A DNA stretch of 64,000 nucleotides, from positions 3,591,021 to 3,655,020 of the forward strand of contig NZ_CP011930.1 of NCBI RefSeq assembly GCF_001040945.1. Direction: 5' to 3'. Of this stretch, positions 29,467-38,427 are shown one piece after another. Position numbers and translations under genes: made by a program. Position 1 is the stretch's first letter. Each line of letters begins with the position of its first letter. The stretch is from Herbaspirillum seropedicae. GTDB lineage: Bacteria > Pseudomonadota > Gammaproteobacteria > Burkholderiales > Burkholderiaceae_D. The notes under the pieces are model-generated. The model was not told the origin of the DNA. It searched no databases and was given only the letters and a program-made list of their open reading frames with translations.

Positions 29467-29479
29467 GGCCACAAGAGGT

Positions 29480-31534
29480 TTAGAACTCTTCCCAGTCGTC
29501 ACCGCCGCTGCTCTTGGGAGCCGCCTTGCCGGGCGCCTTGGGTGCTGCTGGCGGTTTGGCGGCCAGCGCCGGGGCGGATGCCGGCGCCGGGGCGGCAGCA
29601 GCTTGGGCCGCCAGGACCGGCTTGGCGGCTGGCTTGGCCTTCAGGGCGGCTGGCTTGGGCGTGACATTGACCGCCGCGCTGCGTGCCTGCGGCGCTGCCG
29701 GGGCTGCCGCAGGGGCCGGCGGCGGGCTCATGGGGTGCGCCGCGCCGCTCTCGTCGAGCTTGAATCCCGCCACGACCGCAGCCAGATGCGCGGCCTGCTC
29801 CTGCAGCGACTTGGCCGCTGCCGCCGCCTGCTCCACCAGCGCGGCGTTCTGCTGCGTGGCTTCATCCATCTGGTTCACCGCATTGCCCACCTCGGTGATG
29901 CCGGAACTCTGTTCCTGGCTCGCTGCGCTGATCTCGCCGACGATGTCGGTCACCCGGCGCACGCTGGAGACCACCTCTTCCATGGTCGATCCGGCCTGGG
30001 CCACCAGCTGGCTGCCGGTCTCGACCTTCTGCACCGAGTCGTCGATGAGACCCTTGATCTCCTTGGCGGCGGTGGCCGAACGCTGGGCCAGCGAGCGCAC
30101 TTCTGATGCCACCACGGCGAATCCGCGCCCCTGCTCGCCGGCGCGGGCCGCTTCCACCGCCGCATTCAAGGCCAGGATATTGGTCTGGAAGGCGATGCCA
30201 TCGATGACGCTGATGATGTCGACGATCTTGCGCGAGGATTCATTGATGGAGCTCATCGTCGCTACCACCTGCCCCACCACCTGTCCGCCATGCACGGCCA
30301 CGTCCGAGGCCGACACCGCCAGTTGGTTGGCCTGGCGGGCATTGTCGGCATTCTGCTTCACGGTCGAGGTCAGTTCTTCCATGGCCGAGGCGGTTTCTTC
30401 AAGGGAGCCAGCCTGCTGTTCGGTACGGGCCGAGAGGTCCATGTTGCCGCTGGCGATCTCGCTGGAGGACACCTTCACCGATTCGGAAGCGCGGCGGATA
30501 TCCAGCAGGGTGCGCGAGATCTTGTCGGCAAAATGATTGAAGGCACGCGAAATCTGCGCCAGTTCATCCTTGCCGCTGGTATCGAGGCGGCGCGTGAGGT
30601 CGCCATCGCCCGAGGCGATCTCTTCCATGGCATTGCGCACCACGCCCAGGCGGCGCAGCAGACGGGTGATGGTATAGCTCAGCAGGATGGCCGAGGCCAC
30701 GATGGCCAGCACGGCCAGCACTGTCGAGAGGGTCATCAGTGCGCCGATGGCGTGGGTGGCTTCGCGGTAATCCAGCGCCACCACCAGCGACCAGTCGGTG
30801 TTGGCGATGGGCTGGGTGAAGAGCAGGTAGCGAATGCCGCCGATGGTGGCGCTACCGCCCTGCTTCATGCCCGCCAGCGATTGTGCCGACAGGGTCTGGT
30901 CGAGCGAAGAAACCGGCTTCAAGGCCAATTCCTTGTTGGGGTGGGTGATGATGACGCCATCCTTGCCGACGATGAAGGCAAAGCTCGACGGCGTGGGCTT
31001 GATGCCGGCCACGGTGCGCACCACGTTGTCGAGCTGCACGTCCGAGCCCAGCACGGCCTGCAGGTTGGACTTGTCGCCCACCGGTTCGGCAAAGGTGACC
31101 ACCAGCTTGCCGGTGGTCGCGTCCACGTAGGGTGCGGTCAGCACGGGCTTGCCCGCCTCGACGGCCTGCTTGTACCAGGGCCGGGCAGTGGGGTCGTAGC
31201 CGGCTGGCATGGGATGCAGGGCCAGCATGCGCTTGTCCGGATAGCCGATGTAGGCGTCATCGAAGGAGCCGGCCTCCTGAGCGGCGGCCACGATGGGCAG
31301 CACATCGCTCTGCTTGAGGGCCTGCTTCATGGCGCCCGTGACGACGCGCTTGCTGCGCACCCATTCGCTGATGTTGGCCGCGTGGCTTTCGGTGAGTTGC
31401 TGGGTCTGGCTGGAAATGGCTTCCAGCGTATCGCTGCGGACCGTGAAGATATTGGCCGCGCTGAGGATGATCATGGCCAGGGCCACGATCAGGACGCAAA
31501 TGAAAATCAGGCGCGCGCGCAGTGATGACAACAT
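29480..31534 (-). CDS. Methyl-accepting chemotaxis protein with dCache sensor
   Basis: A 684-residue chemoreceptor. Membrane helix about 7-29; periplasmic double-Cache domain about 33-275 with [20 protein letters not shown] and [19 protein letters not shown]; second helix about 282-304; HAMP; signalling hairpin with [20 protein letters not shown]. An Ala/Pro-rich linker ends in DDWEEF, the same terminal x-W-x-x-F as the receptor at 14254. dCache receptors usually bind amino acids or small acids; ligand not predictable here. ATG 31534 has GGGGAG 6 bases upstream. It is convergent with the glycosylase-like gene, 13 bases apart. Confidence 0.95.
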   Translation of the reverse strand: MLSSLRARLIFICVLIVALAMIILSAANIFTVRSDTLEAISSQTQQLTESHAANISEWVRSKRVVTGAMKQALKQSDVLPIVAAAQEAGSFDDAYIGYPDKRMLALHPMPAGYDPTARPWYKQAVEAGKPVLTAPYVDATTGKLVVTFAEPVGDKSNLQAVLGSDVQLDNVVRTVAGIKPTPSSFAFIVGKDGVIITHPNKELALKPVSSLDQTLSAQSLAGMKQGGSATIGGIRYLLFTQPIANTDWSLVVALDYREATHAIGALMTLSTVLAVLAIVASAILLSYTITRLLRRLGVVRNAMEEIASGDGDLTRRLDTSGKDELAQISRAFNHFADKISRTLLDIRRASESVKVSSSEIASGNMDLSARTEQQAGSLEETASAMEELTSTVKQNADNARQANQLAVSASDVAVHGGQVVGQVVATMSSINESSRKIVDIISVIDGIAFQTNILALNAAVEAARAGEQGRGFAVVASEVRSLAQRSATAAKEIKGLIDDSVQKVETGSQLVAQAGSTMEEVVSSVRRVTDIVGEISAASQEQSSGITEVGNAVNQMDEATQQNAALVEQAAAAAKSLQEQAAHLAAVVAGFKLDESGAAHPMSPPPAPAAAPAAPQARSAAVNVTPKPAALKAKPAAKPVLAAQAAAAPAPASAPALAAKPPAAPKAPGKAAPKSSGGDDWEEF

Positions 31535-31944
31535 GATGAACTCCCCTTAGTAGATACTGGCCTGAACGGCCGACCCCATGAATACTTCCCCGGAGAACAA
31601 TATAACAGCGTCAGATGTCGTCAGAATGTCATTTTTATCAGACAGCAGGAAGGCCATGCGAGGTGACGGAAGGCCGGGCCGTAAACGACAAATCCCCGCA
31701 AGGGCGGGGATGGGGAGCCGGGAATCCGGCGCCGGATCGTCAGGCGGATCGACGGCGCGCTTTCGGCAGGTGCTACAGGAACTACAGGGACTACAGCTAT
31801 GGCTGGCGCTGCCAGTGACGCTGGTGATGCTGAAGCGGCCAGAGCAGATGATGCGGTTGGCTGCGGCTTATTACCGCCTGCGGTTCCGACGATACGGAAC
31901 CGGTCTCGTCATTGTTTTCCATCAGGCGCATCGGCCTGGACTTG
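31535..31944. other. Intergenic region before the MCP gene
   Basis: No gene supported. It should hold the chemoreceptor promoter. A perfect 8-bp hairpin ATCCCCGC / GCGGGGAT (31692-31699 with 31704-31711) is present without a T run. Confidence 0.4.
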
Positions 31945-31996
31945 CAATCAGGCTTGCCAATCAGGCTCGCCAATCGGGCTCGCCAATGAGGCTCGC
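31945..31996. repeat. Tandem repeat, four 13-bp units
   Basis: Four head-to-tail units of CAATCAGGCTCGC with one or two changes each (31945-31957, 31958-31970, 31971-31983, 31984-31996). It ends one base before the stop codon of the small DUF3563-like gene on the minus strand. Confidence 0.85.
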
Positions 31997-31997
31997 T

Positions 31998-32252
31998 TCA
32001 GATCTGCGACTGCAGCTTCCAGACGGCGTGCAGGTGGCTGTTTTCCAGCTGGCGCAGACGGTTTTCCATCTCGACGTGGTCGGTCACATCGGCGAAATAG
32101 GCGGCATCCTGCAGGTCGGTCGCGTCATTGCGGACCGGCTTCAAGGCGTGGGCGGCGATGACTTGCTGCACGGCAAACTTCACCAGCTCGACCAGCGAGC
32201 GCAAATTGTTAGAAAAACCGGCATCTTTTACCAATATACTCACGGAGTTCAT
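31998..32252 (-). CDS. Small DUF3563-like protein
   Basis: An 84-residue protein from ATG 32252 (GAAG about 7 bases upstream; the frame runs to 32336). The last third, DLQDAAYFADVTDHVEMENR, then LRQLENSH, resembles the short DUF3563 family found in beta-proteobacteria, which has a conserved Y-L/F-A-x-A-x-D-x-x-D-L-E-x-R-x-R pattern. Function unknown. It is divergent from a LysR gene, 103 bases away, so it may be that regulator's target. Confidence 0.65.
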   Translation of the reverse strand: MNSVSILVKDAGFSNNLRSLVELVKFAVQQVIAAHALKPVRNDATDLQDAAYFADVTDHVEMENRLRQLENSHLHAVWKLQSQI

Positions 32253-32355
32253 GATCACTTCTTTCTGTTTGACGTTTCGGTGATTGAAGAATAAGGGCGG
32301 CCCAGCCTTTTGCAAAGCAACATTTTCCGACACCAATATAAGTTTTTCTTACATC

Positions 32356-33294
32356 ATGCCTTCTTCCCTGCCCCCGCTCAAAGCGCTCAAGGTATTCGAA
32401 GCGGCCGTACGCACGCGCAGTCTGACGCTGGCGGCACATGAACTTTTCATCACCCATAGCGCCGTCAGCCAGCAGATCAAGTCACTGGAAGAGTATTTCG
32501 AACAACCGTTGTTTTTACGTCAATCGCGTGGCGTGGAACCCACAGAGGCGGCCCTGAGCTTCTATGCCGAGGTCAAGGCCAGCCTGGACCGCATTGCCCT
32601 GGCCGCCGAGCAGCTTGCGCTGGCGGGCAAGAGCCGCGTGGTGCGCCTGATCGCCGCGCCTTCGGTGGCGATGCGCTGGCTGATCCCGCGCCTGTCGCAG
32701 TTCCAGATCGACAACCCGCGCATCGAGGTGCGGGTGACGACGACCATGTCGGAGTATTTCGAGGATGTGAAGGATCCCTTCGACGTCATCATCTGGCGCA
32801 GCCCGCTGGAGCGCAGCGGATATGAATGCATGCGCTTCCTCGATGACGTCTCGGTGCCGCTGGCCTCGCCGCACTTCCTGGAGACCCACCCGATCCGGGT
32901 GCCGCGCGACTTCGTGGAGGTGCCGCTGATCCACCTTTCCAGCCGTTCAGCGGCCTGGTCGCAATGGCTGAGCAAGGCCGGCGTAGCGGTGCGGCGCAAG
33001 ATGCCCGGGACGGTGTATGAACATTCCTTCTTGAGCCTGCAAGCCGCGGCGACCGATCAGGGCGTGGGCATGGGCACGCTGGCGCTGGTGGATGACGACC
33101 TGGCCGCCGGCCGGCTGGTGCGGCTGTTTCCCGAGATCGTGCTGCATGGAGAGGGATACCACATGCTGTGCCGCAGCGGCGCCGAGACCAATCCGGCGCT
33201 CAAGACCTTCATCACCTGGTTGAAGCAGATGGGACAGGCCTCGTCGTTCGATCCGCAGCGGACCTGGCCGGCTGACTTTCCTGGCGAGTACTAG
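32356..33294 (+). CDS. LysR family regulator, GcvA-like
   Basis: A 312-residue regulator. N-terminal HTH: LPPLKALKVFEAAVRTRSLT and FITHSAVSQQIKSLEEYF, then PLFLRQSRGVEPTEAA. The effector domain (about 95-300) has GcvA/AmpR-type features such as VAMRWLIPRLSQFQIDNPRI and DQGVGMGTLALVDDDLAAGRL. ATG 32356 is used instead of the upstream ATG at 32284 because the HTH normally starts within ten residues. The divergent small gene is a likely target. Confidence 0.9.
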   Translation: MPSSLPPLKALKVFEAAVRTRSLTLAAHELFITHSAVSQQIKSLEEYFEQPLFLRQSRGVEPTEAALSFYAEVKASLDRIALAAEQLALAGKSRVVRLIAAPSVAMRWLIPRLSQFQIDNPRIEVRVTTTMSEYFEDVKDPFDVIIWRSPLERSGYECMRFLDDVSVPLASPHFLETHPIRVPRDFVEVPLIHLSSRSAAWSQWLSKAGVAVRRKMPGTVYEHSFLSLQAAATDQGVGMGTLALVDDDLAAGRLVRLFPEIVLHGEGYHMLCRSGAETNPALKTFITWLKQMGQASSFDPQRTWPADFPGEY

Positions 33295-33331
33295 AGCCAG
33301 CTTCCCTTGGCATTTCAAAATCAGACGGCCA

Positions 33332-33441
33332 CCGTTCGACCTGAGTAGGCCCCGTCGGGGCCGTATCGAAGACGCGCACACCTGGCGCCAGGCGCCGGAG
33401 GGCCTTCGATACGCGGCTGCGCCGCTACTCAGGGCGAACGG
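33332..33441. repeat. Intergenic repeat, copy 2
   Basis: Starts CCGTTCGACCTGAGTAGGCC and ends GCCGCTACTCAGGGCGAACG. Same ends and same inner TATCGAAG/CTTCGATACGCGGCTGCG segment as the copy at 24202. Lies just downstream of the LysR gene. Confidence 0.8.
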
Positions 33442-33531
33442 TAGCCAGATGCGCGCCCCATGTCCAAGCTGCAGCCACGGGCTGGGTGTCTTGCTCGCAA
33501 ACGAAGTCGCGCAAGACAGCCTGAAACCGCC

Positions 33532-33849
33532 TCAGTCAGCCGACTTCAGCACATGCACCTTGCGATCGGCGATCAGGTCCTTGGACTTCTCGCGGTAGTC
33601 GGTCATGTGCGGCAGGGTGAAGTGCAGGCGCAGTGCTTCTTCGTCCTTCCACTTCTCGACGAAGGCAAAGGTATCCGGCCCCATGGGCGCCTGGTTGGGA
33701 CCGAAACCATCGACATCCACGACCAGGCCGTATTCGATGCAGCCAGCTTCGGCGCGCACTGCGGCCAGGTTGGCGCGGGCGATCGCCAGCAATTCTTCAC
33801 GCTTGCCCGGCTTGGCGGTGATGATGGCGACGACGGTGATGGTGCTCAT
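33532..33849 (-). CDS. Putative quinol monooxygenase (ABM domain)
   Basis: A 105-residue ferredoxin-like-fold protein: MSTITVVAIITAKPGKREEL, CIEYGLVVDVD and FAFVEKWKDEEALRLHF, then HMTDYREKSKDL, all match the antibiotic-biosynthesis-monooxygenase family (YgiN-like). Such small dimeric proteins oxidise quinols or have unknown roles. It stands alone between the repeat element and the zinc locus; no pathway can be assigned. Confidence 0.85.
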   Translation of the reverse strand: MSTITVVAIITAKPGKREELLAIARANLAAVRAEAGCIEYGLVVDVDGFGPNQAPMGPDTFAFVEKWKDEEALRLHFTLPHMTDYREKSKDLIADRKVHVLKSAD

Positions 33850-33874
33850 GCGGGTCTTCTCCTAGGTTGGGTCA

Positions 33875-33895
33875 GCGCCGCCGGGGCGGCGGCGC
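33875..33895 (-). terminator. GC-rich hairpin downstream of znuA
   Basis: GCGCCGCC (33875-33882) pairs with GGCGGCGC (33888-33895) over a 5-base loop. It lies about 31 bases past the stop of the zinc-binding protein. No T run, so possibly an mRNA 3' end stabiliser. Confidence 0.4.
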
Positions 33896-33925
33896 GGGCC
33901 ACAAGCATACGCGATTTGACCGCAC

Positions 33926-34864
33926 TCAGTTCAGGCGGATCTTTTCCAGCAATTGCGTGATGTTGTAGCGCATCAGGCTCAGGTAGTCCGGGGCCGGGCC
34001 ATCGGCCTTGGACAAGGCATCGGCGTAGAGCTTGCCGCCCGGCGCCGTGCCGGCTTCGCGGGCGATCTGTTGCAGCAGCTTGGGGTTGCTCATGTTCTCG
34101 AAGAACAGGGCCTTGATCTTTTCAGTGCGGATCTGGCGGATCAGCGCGGCGATCTCGCGGGCGCTGGGTTCGCTGTCGGTGGAGACGCCCTGCGCGGCCA
34201 GGAAGCGGACCTGGTAGCGCGCGCCGAAGTATTCGAAAGCGTCATGCGAGGTGATCACCTTGCGCTTGGCGTCGGGAATCTGGGCAAACTGGCGGGCTGC
34301 CCAGGCGTCCAGGTCCTGCAGCTTGGCGATGTAGGCGTCGCCATTCTTGCGGTAGACCGCAGCGCCGGCCGGGTCCAGCTTGGCCAGGGCTGTCACGATG
34401 TTGCGGGTGTAGACGACCACGTTCTGCGGGTCCTGCCAGGCGTGCGGGTCATCCTTGCCGTGATGCTCATGGGCGGCGGCGTGGTCATGGCCATGCTCGT
34501 CCTCATCCTCGCCCACGCGCTCGCGCGCCTTGATACCGGCCGAGGCCACCACGATGGGACCGCGATAGTTGGCCGACTGCGCCAAGCGTTCCATCCAGCC
34601 TTCGAAGCCCAGGCCGTTGACCACCACCAGGCGGGCGCGCGAGACCGCCTTGATGTCGTCCGGGGCCGGCTGGAAGACGTGCGCATCCTCATCCGGGCCG
34701 ACCAGGGTGGACACGGCAATGCGGTCACCGCCAACATTGGCGACCACATCGCCCAGGATGCTGAAGCTGGCCAGCACGGGGATGCGTTCAGCGGCCGCGG
34801 CCGGCACGTTCACTGCCAGGGCCAGGGCGGCCAGCAGCATGGAAAGGGGACGGTACAGTTTCAT
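33926..34864 (-). CDS. znuA: Zinc ABC transporter, periplasmic binding protein
   Basis: A 312-residue cluster A-I metal-binding protein. ATG 34864 has GGAG 5 bases upstream and begins a signal peptide ending AAAA-ER. Zn ligands fit the family (H in EDAHVFQP, H in DDPHAWQD, H in TSHDAFEYF and a distal acidic residue). The His/Asp-rich loop DEDEHGHDHAAAHEHH (about 125-140) is a hallmark of zinc, rather than manganese, uptake. Third gene of the operon with the permease and ATPase; manganese transport is less likely. Confidence 0.88.
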   Translation of the reverse strand: MKLYRPLSMLLAALALAVNVPAAAAERIPVLASFSILGDVVANVGGDRIAVSTLVGPDEDAHVFQPAPDDIKAVSRARLVVVNGLGFEGWMERLAQSANYRGPIVVASAGIKARERVGEDEDEHGHDHAAAHEHHGKDDPHAWQDPQNVVVYTRNIVTALAKLDPAGAAVYRKNGDAYIAKLQDLDAWAARQFAQIPDAKRKVITSHDAFEYFGARYQVRFLAAQGVSTDSEPSAREIAALIRQIRTEKIKALFFENMSNPKLLQQIAREAGTAPGGKLYADALSKADGPAPDYLSLMRYNITQLLEKIRLN

Positions 34865-34893
34865 GGGGACTCCGGGGAAGGAAGCAAGGAAAT

Positions 34894-35781
34894 TCAGGCC
34901 TGCAGGTGCGGCCGGCGCAACAGGCGCGGCAACCAGCCGCGCGGGGCGAACAGTAGCGAGAGCACGTAGAGCGCGCCGGCGCAGACGATGATCACCGGGC
35001 CCGACGGCACCGAGGCGTAATAGGAGACCAGCAGCCCGGCATACCCCGCCAGCGCGGCCTGGAGCACGCTGTTGCACAGTTGCGCCGGCAGGCTGTCATG
35101 CCACAGGCGCGCCGACACAGCCGGCAACATCATCAGTCCCACGGCCATGAGCGTGCCCAGGGTCTGGAAGGACGCCACCAGGTTCATCACCACCAGCATC
35201 AGGAACACCTGCTGGTAGATCGCCCCGCCGCTGCGCCCGCCGCCCACGGCCATGTAGGAAGGGTCGAAGCTCTCCAGCAGCAGTCCGCGATACAGGGCCG
35301 CAATGCCCAGCACGCTGGCGCTGGCCACACCGGCGATGAGCACCAGCCCCTCGCTGTCTACGCCCAGCACGTTGCCGAAGAGGATGTGCAAGAGGTCCAG
35401 CTGGGTGCCGTGCCGCGAGATCAGGATCACGCCCAGCGCCAGCGCCACCACATAGATGGCGGCCAGGCTGGCGTCTTCCTTGAGTTCGGTATGGCGGCTG
35501 ATCCAGCCGGCCACTGCCACCACCAGCACCCCGGCGGCAAACCCGCCAATGGACAGCGCCGGCAGCGACAGGCCGAAGAAGATGAAGCCCACCGCCACCC
35601 CGGGCAAGACCGCATGGCTCAGCGCCTCGCCGAACAGGCTCATGCGGCGCAGCGTCAGCAGCACACCCAGCGGCGCGCTGCCCAGCGCCAGGGCGAAGGC
35701 GGCCACCAGGGCGCGCCGCATGAAGGAAAATTCCTGGAAGGGTTCGACCGCCAACTGGTGCATCAGGGACAACAGGCTCAT
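34894..35781 (-). CDS. znuB: Zinc ABC transporter, permease
   Basis: A 295-residue inner-membrane permease of the ABC-3 metal family with about eight hydrophobic segments; SLFGEALSHAVLPGVAVGFI is the conserved cytoplasmic loop contacting the ATPase, and GTLMAVGLMMLPAVSARLW is typical of ZnuB/TroC. It overlaps the ATPase gene by 4 bases and is followed by the binding protein after 29 bases. Confidence 0.9.
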   Translation of the reverse strand: MSLLSLMHQLAVEPFQEFSFMRRALVAAFALALGSAPLGVLLTLRRMSLFGEALSHAVLPGVAVGFIFFGLSLPALSIGGFAAGVLVVAVAGWISRHTELKEDASLAAIYVVALALGVILISRHGTQLDLLHILFGNVLGVDSEGLVLIAGVASASVLGIAALYRGLLLESFDPSYMAVGGGRSGGAIYQQVFLMLVVMNLVASFQTLGTLMAVGLMMLPAVSARLWHDSLPAQLCNSVLQAALAGYAGLLVSYYASVPSGPVIIVCAGALYVLSLLFAPRGWLPRLLRRPHLQA

Positions 35782-36620
35782 TGCAAGCCTCCCTTGCCAG
35801 CGTGGGCGTGCTCATGGGTGGGCTCATGGGCATGGAGATGAGCATGGACGTGATCATGCGACTGCGACAACGCCAGCACATCGGCTTCGCTGACCTCGCA
35901 CACGCCGGCCTGCTCGTCCACGGCCTCGGCCATGGCGCGGGCGCGCTGCAGGTTTTCCTCGCACATCACCTCGGCGGTCTGGCCCCACGCCACCACGTGG
36001 CGCGCCAGCAGCAGGGTCTGGGGAAAGGCGCGGCGCACCTGGTCATGGTCGTGCAGCACGGCGATGACAGTGCGGCGCTCGGCATGCCAGGCCGAGATGA
36101 TGCGCAGCAGGTCGCCGGTGGTGCGGGCATCGATGGCGTTGAACGGTTCATCCAGCAGGATCACCTCGGCATCCTGCAACAGGATGCGGGCAAACAGCAC
36201 GCGCTGGAACTGGCCCACCGACAGGCTGGCCACCGGACGGCCGGAAAAACCGTCCAGCCCCACTGCGGCCAGCGCCTGGCGCGCGCGCGCACACATGGCG
36301 GCGTCGATGCCGCCCCAGTTGCCCTTGGCCTGCCAATAGCCCAGCAGCACGCAATCCAGCACCGAGATGGGGAAGCTGCGATCGATCTCGGCCTGCTGGG
36401 GCAGGTAGGCGATGCGGCGGGCATCCACGTGGGTCAACACCCGCCCGTCATTGCAGCGGACCAGCCCGAGCATGCTCTTGAGCAGGGTGCTCTTGCCGGC
36501 GCCATTGGGCCCGACCACGGCGGTCAGCGAACCGCGCTCGAAAGCGCCGTTGACATGGTGCAGGGCCGGATGGCGGCGGTAGCTGACGGTGAGGTTTTCC
36601 AGGGAGATGGCCGCGTTCAT
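35778..36620 (-). CDS. znuC: Zinc ABC transporter, ATP-binding protein with His-rich tail
   Basis: A 280-residue ATPase: Walker A GPNGAGKST (37-45), signature SVGQFQRVLFAR, Walker B VILLDEPFNAID. The C-terminal tail SQSHDHVHAHLHAHEPTHEH then AHAGKGG is very rich in His, consistent with zinc sensing or buffering. ATG 36620 follows GGGAGGGCGC and overlaps the stop of a small upstream frame (ATGA). Energises ZnuB. Confidence 0.9.
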   Translation of the reverse strand: MNAAISLENLTVSYRRHPALHHVNGAFERGSLTAVVGPNGAGKSTLLKSMLGLVRCNDGRVLTHVDARRIAYLPQQAEIDRSFPISVLDCVLLGYWQAKGNWGGIDAAMCARARQALAAVGLDGFSGRPVASLSVGQFQRVLFARILLQDAEVILLDEPFNAIDARTTGDLLRIISAWHAERRTVIAVLHDHDQVRRAFPQTLLLARHVVAWGQTAEVMCEENLQRARAMAEAVDEQAGVCEVSEADVLALSQSHDHVHAHLHAHEPTHEHAHAGKGGLQ

Positions 36621-36751
36621 GCGCCCTCCCCCAGCGCCCAGGCCACGCCCAGCCACAACACCAGCACCACCGGCAAGACCACCAGTACGCGCTGCCACCA
36701 TGGGCTGGCGAGCACGCCCTGCTTCAACAGAAAACGAGAAAGAACCGACAC
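36617..36751 (-). CDS. Small membrane protein coupled to znuC
   Basis: A possible 44-residue protein from GTG 36751 (SVLSRFLLKQGVLASPWW), with one hydrophobic helix (VLVVLPVVLVLWLGVAWAL). The frame extends to 36799 as a 60-residue version. Its TGA overlaps the znuC ATG by 4 bases, the usual sign of coupled translation, so it would be the first gene of the zinc operon. Family not recognised; possibly a leader that only couples translation. Confidence 0.45.
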   Translation of the reverse strand: MSVLSRFLLKQGVLASPWWQRVLVVLPVVLVLWLGVAWALGEGA

Positions 36752-36856
36752 GGCGGGAACCTGAAAGAATGGGACATGAGATAGACACAAGGCCAACATG
36801 GCCGCCCCGTCATCTGGCGCAAGCGGCGCAGCGCCTGGCTGACACCACAGGCTTAC

Positions 36857-36910
36857 GCAACCCTGTTGCAGAAACGGGGAAAGTGGGCATTATAATGCAA
36901 CGCTGTTGCA
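36857..36910. promoter_or_regulatory. Candidate Zur operators between two zinc operons
   Basis: Three palindromes lie in the shared promoter region: GCAAC-CCT-GTTGC (36857-36869), GCATTATAATGC (36887-36898) and TGCAAC-GCT-GTTGCA (36896-36910). The first and last share GCAACnCTGTTGCAGAA. Fur-family repressors bind such A/T-flanked palindromes, and both flanking operons encode zinc uptake, so these are probably Zur sites acting in both directions. Assignment is inference from context. Confidence 0.6.
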
Positions 36911-37006
36911 GAATGTAACAAGACTGATTTTTTGTCGCGAGCGGGTTCACAATGCCGCTGAGATATCTTCCCCTTTCCGTCATCAACAAGCATAAGAAAG
37001 CCGACC

Positions 37007-37588
37007 ATGCCCCGTATGTCCGCCCTGCCCCTGCTGCTTCTGTCCCTGGCCAGCCTGCCCGCCCTGGCTGCCGATGACGCCCATGACCACCATGGCAACC
37101 ATCCGGCCCATGTCCACGGCGTGGGCAAGCTGGACGTGGCGCTGGAAGGCAATACCCTGACCCTGCATCTGGACACGCCGCTGGTCAATGTGGTCGGTTT
37201 CGAGCATGCCGCCAGCAGCAGCAAGGACAAGGACACCGTGCGCGCCGCCGCCCGTACGCTGCGTGAAGTCAACCGCATCTTTGCCACCGACGCCGCCGCC
37301 CAGTGCAAGTCGGCCGAGATCCAGCTGGAATCGGCCGCGCTGTCGCCCGCCCTGCTGGGCGAAAAAGCCGCCGCCAGCGCGCAGGACGCCCCCAAGGACG
37401 GCCATGCCGACCTCGACGGCGACTTCACCCTGGTCTGCGCCAGCCCTGGCGCGCTGACGACGCTGGACCTCAACGGCCTGTTCAGCGCCTTCCCCGGCTT
37501 CCAGCGCATCGATGTGCAACTGGCCACCCCCAAGAAGCAAGGCGCGCTGCAGCTCACACCCGGCAATGCGCTCATCCCCCTGAACTGA
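37007..37588 (+). CDS. DUF2796 zinc-uptake-associated periplasmic protein (ZrgA-like)
   Basis: A 193-residue exported protein: a signal peptide (LLLLSLASLPALAA), then a His cluster DDAHDHHGNHPAHVHG and the DUF2796 core KLDVALEGNTLTLHLDTPLV and NVVGFEH. In Vibrio, ZrgA of this family begins a Zur-regulated zinc-uptake operon with an ABC transporter. Here the next three genes encode an ABC ATPase, an FtsX-like permease and a DUF3299 protein, the same content. ATG 37007 or 37016 could be the start. It probably binds periplasmic zinc. Confidence 0.8.
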   Translation: MPRMSALPLLLLSLASLPALAADDAHDHHGNHPAHVHGVGKLDVALEGNTLTLHLDTPLVNVVGFEHAASSSKDKDTVRAAARTLREVNRIFATDAAAQCKSAEIQLESAALSPALLGEKAAASAQDAPKDGHADLDGDFTLVCASPGALTTLDLNGLFSAFPGFQRIDVQLATPKKQGALQLTPGNALIPLN

Positions 37589-37689
37589 CCATGCCTGCTG
37601 TCTTGCTGACCTGCTCCCCGTAAGGCCAGCGACAGCCAGCCACGCTAACATCGGTGGTCCGCAGCTCTCACGCCACCTCGCCTGCCGTC

Positions 37690-38427
37690 ATGACTTCGAC
37701 GCTCTTTTCGCCTCCTCCGGCCGCCATTGATCTGCGCGACCTGCAGTTCACCTGGGCTGGCCAGCCCCACCCTGCCCTGGCGCTGACCAGCCTGCGCATC
37801 GCCGCTGGCGAACACGTCTTCATCAGCGGCCCCAGCGGCAGCGGAAAAAGCACGCTGCTAGCCGCCATCGGCGGCATCATCCTGCCCCAGCACGGCAGCG
37901 TCGAGGTACTCGGCAAGCGCCTGCACACCTTGCCCGCGCCGCAACGCGACCGCTTCCGGGTGGACCATCTCGGTTTCATCTTCCAGCAGTTCAACCTGTT
38001 GCCCTACCTCTCCATCCTCGACAACGTCTTGCTGCCCTGCCAGTTCTCGGCCTATCGCAAGCAGCGCGCGCTACAGCAAGGCGCGAACCTCACCGCCGCC
38101 GCCCAGGCCCTGCTGGCGGCGCTGGATCTGGCGCCAAGCCTGTGGCAACGCCCGGTCACCCAGCTCTCCATCGGCCAGCAGCAACGGGTGGCGGCAGCGC
38201 GGGCCTTGATCGGACGACCTGAGATCATCGTGGCCGACGAGCCGACTTCGGCGCTCGACAGCGACCGCCAGCAAGCCTTCCTGGAGTTGCTGCGACGGGA
38301 ATGCGCGCAGAGCGGTGCGGCGCTGGTCTTCGTCAGCCACGACCTGCGCCTGGCGCAAGGCTTCGACCGCCTGGTGGCGCTGGAACAGGTCAATGACGCC
38401 GCCCGCCACGCCGGGGAGGCGGCATGA
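37690..38427 (+). CDS. ABC transporter ATP-binding protein of the zrg-like operon
   Basis: A 245-residue ATPase of the LolD/MacB type: Walker A GPSGSGKST, signature LSIGQQQRVAAARAL, Walker B IIVADEPTSALD. ATG 37690 is used; the frame is open from a GTG at 37654 with no better ribosome site. It overlaps the permease gene by 4 bases. With the FtsX-like partner it resembles mechanotransmission transporters, which work on periplasmic or envelope substrates rather than as classic importers. Confidence 0.85.
   Translation: MTSTLFSPPPAAIDLRDLQFTWAGQPHPALALTSLRIAAGEHVFISGPSGSGKSTLLAAIGGIILPQHGSVEVLGKRLHTLPAPQRDRFRVDHLGFIFQQFNLLPYLSILDNVLLPCQFSAYRKQRALQQGANLTAAAQALLAALDLAPSLWQRPVTQLSIGQQQRVAAARALIGRPEIIVADEPTSALDSDRQQAFLELLRRECAQSGAALVFVSHDLRLAQGFDRLVALEQVNDAARHAGEAA

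Noticed and set aside
36857..36910. Palindromes as a Rho-independent terminator
   Set aside because: They lie in a divergent promoter region and lack T runs in the needed position.
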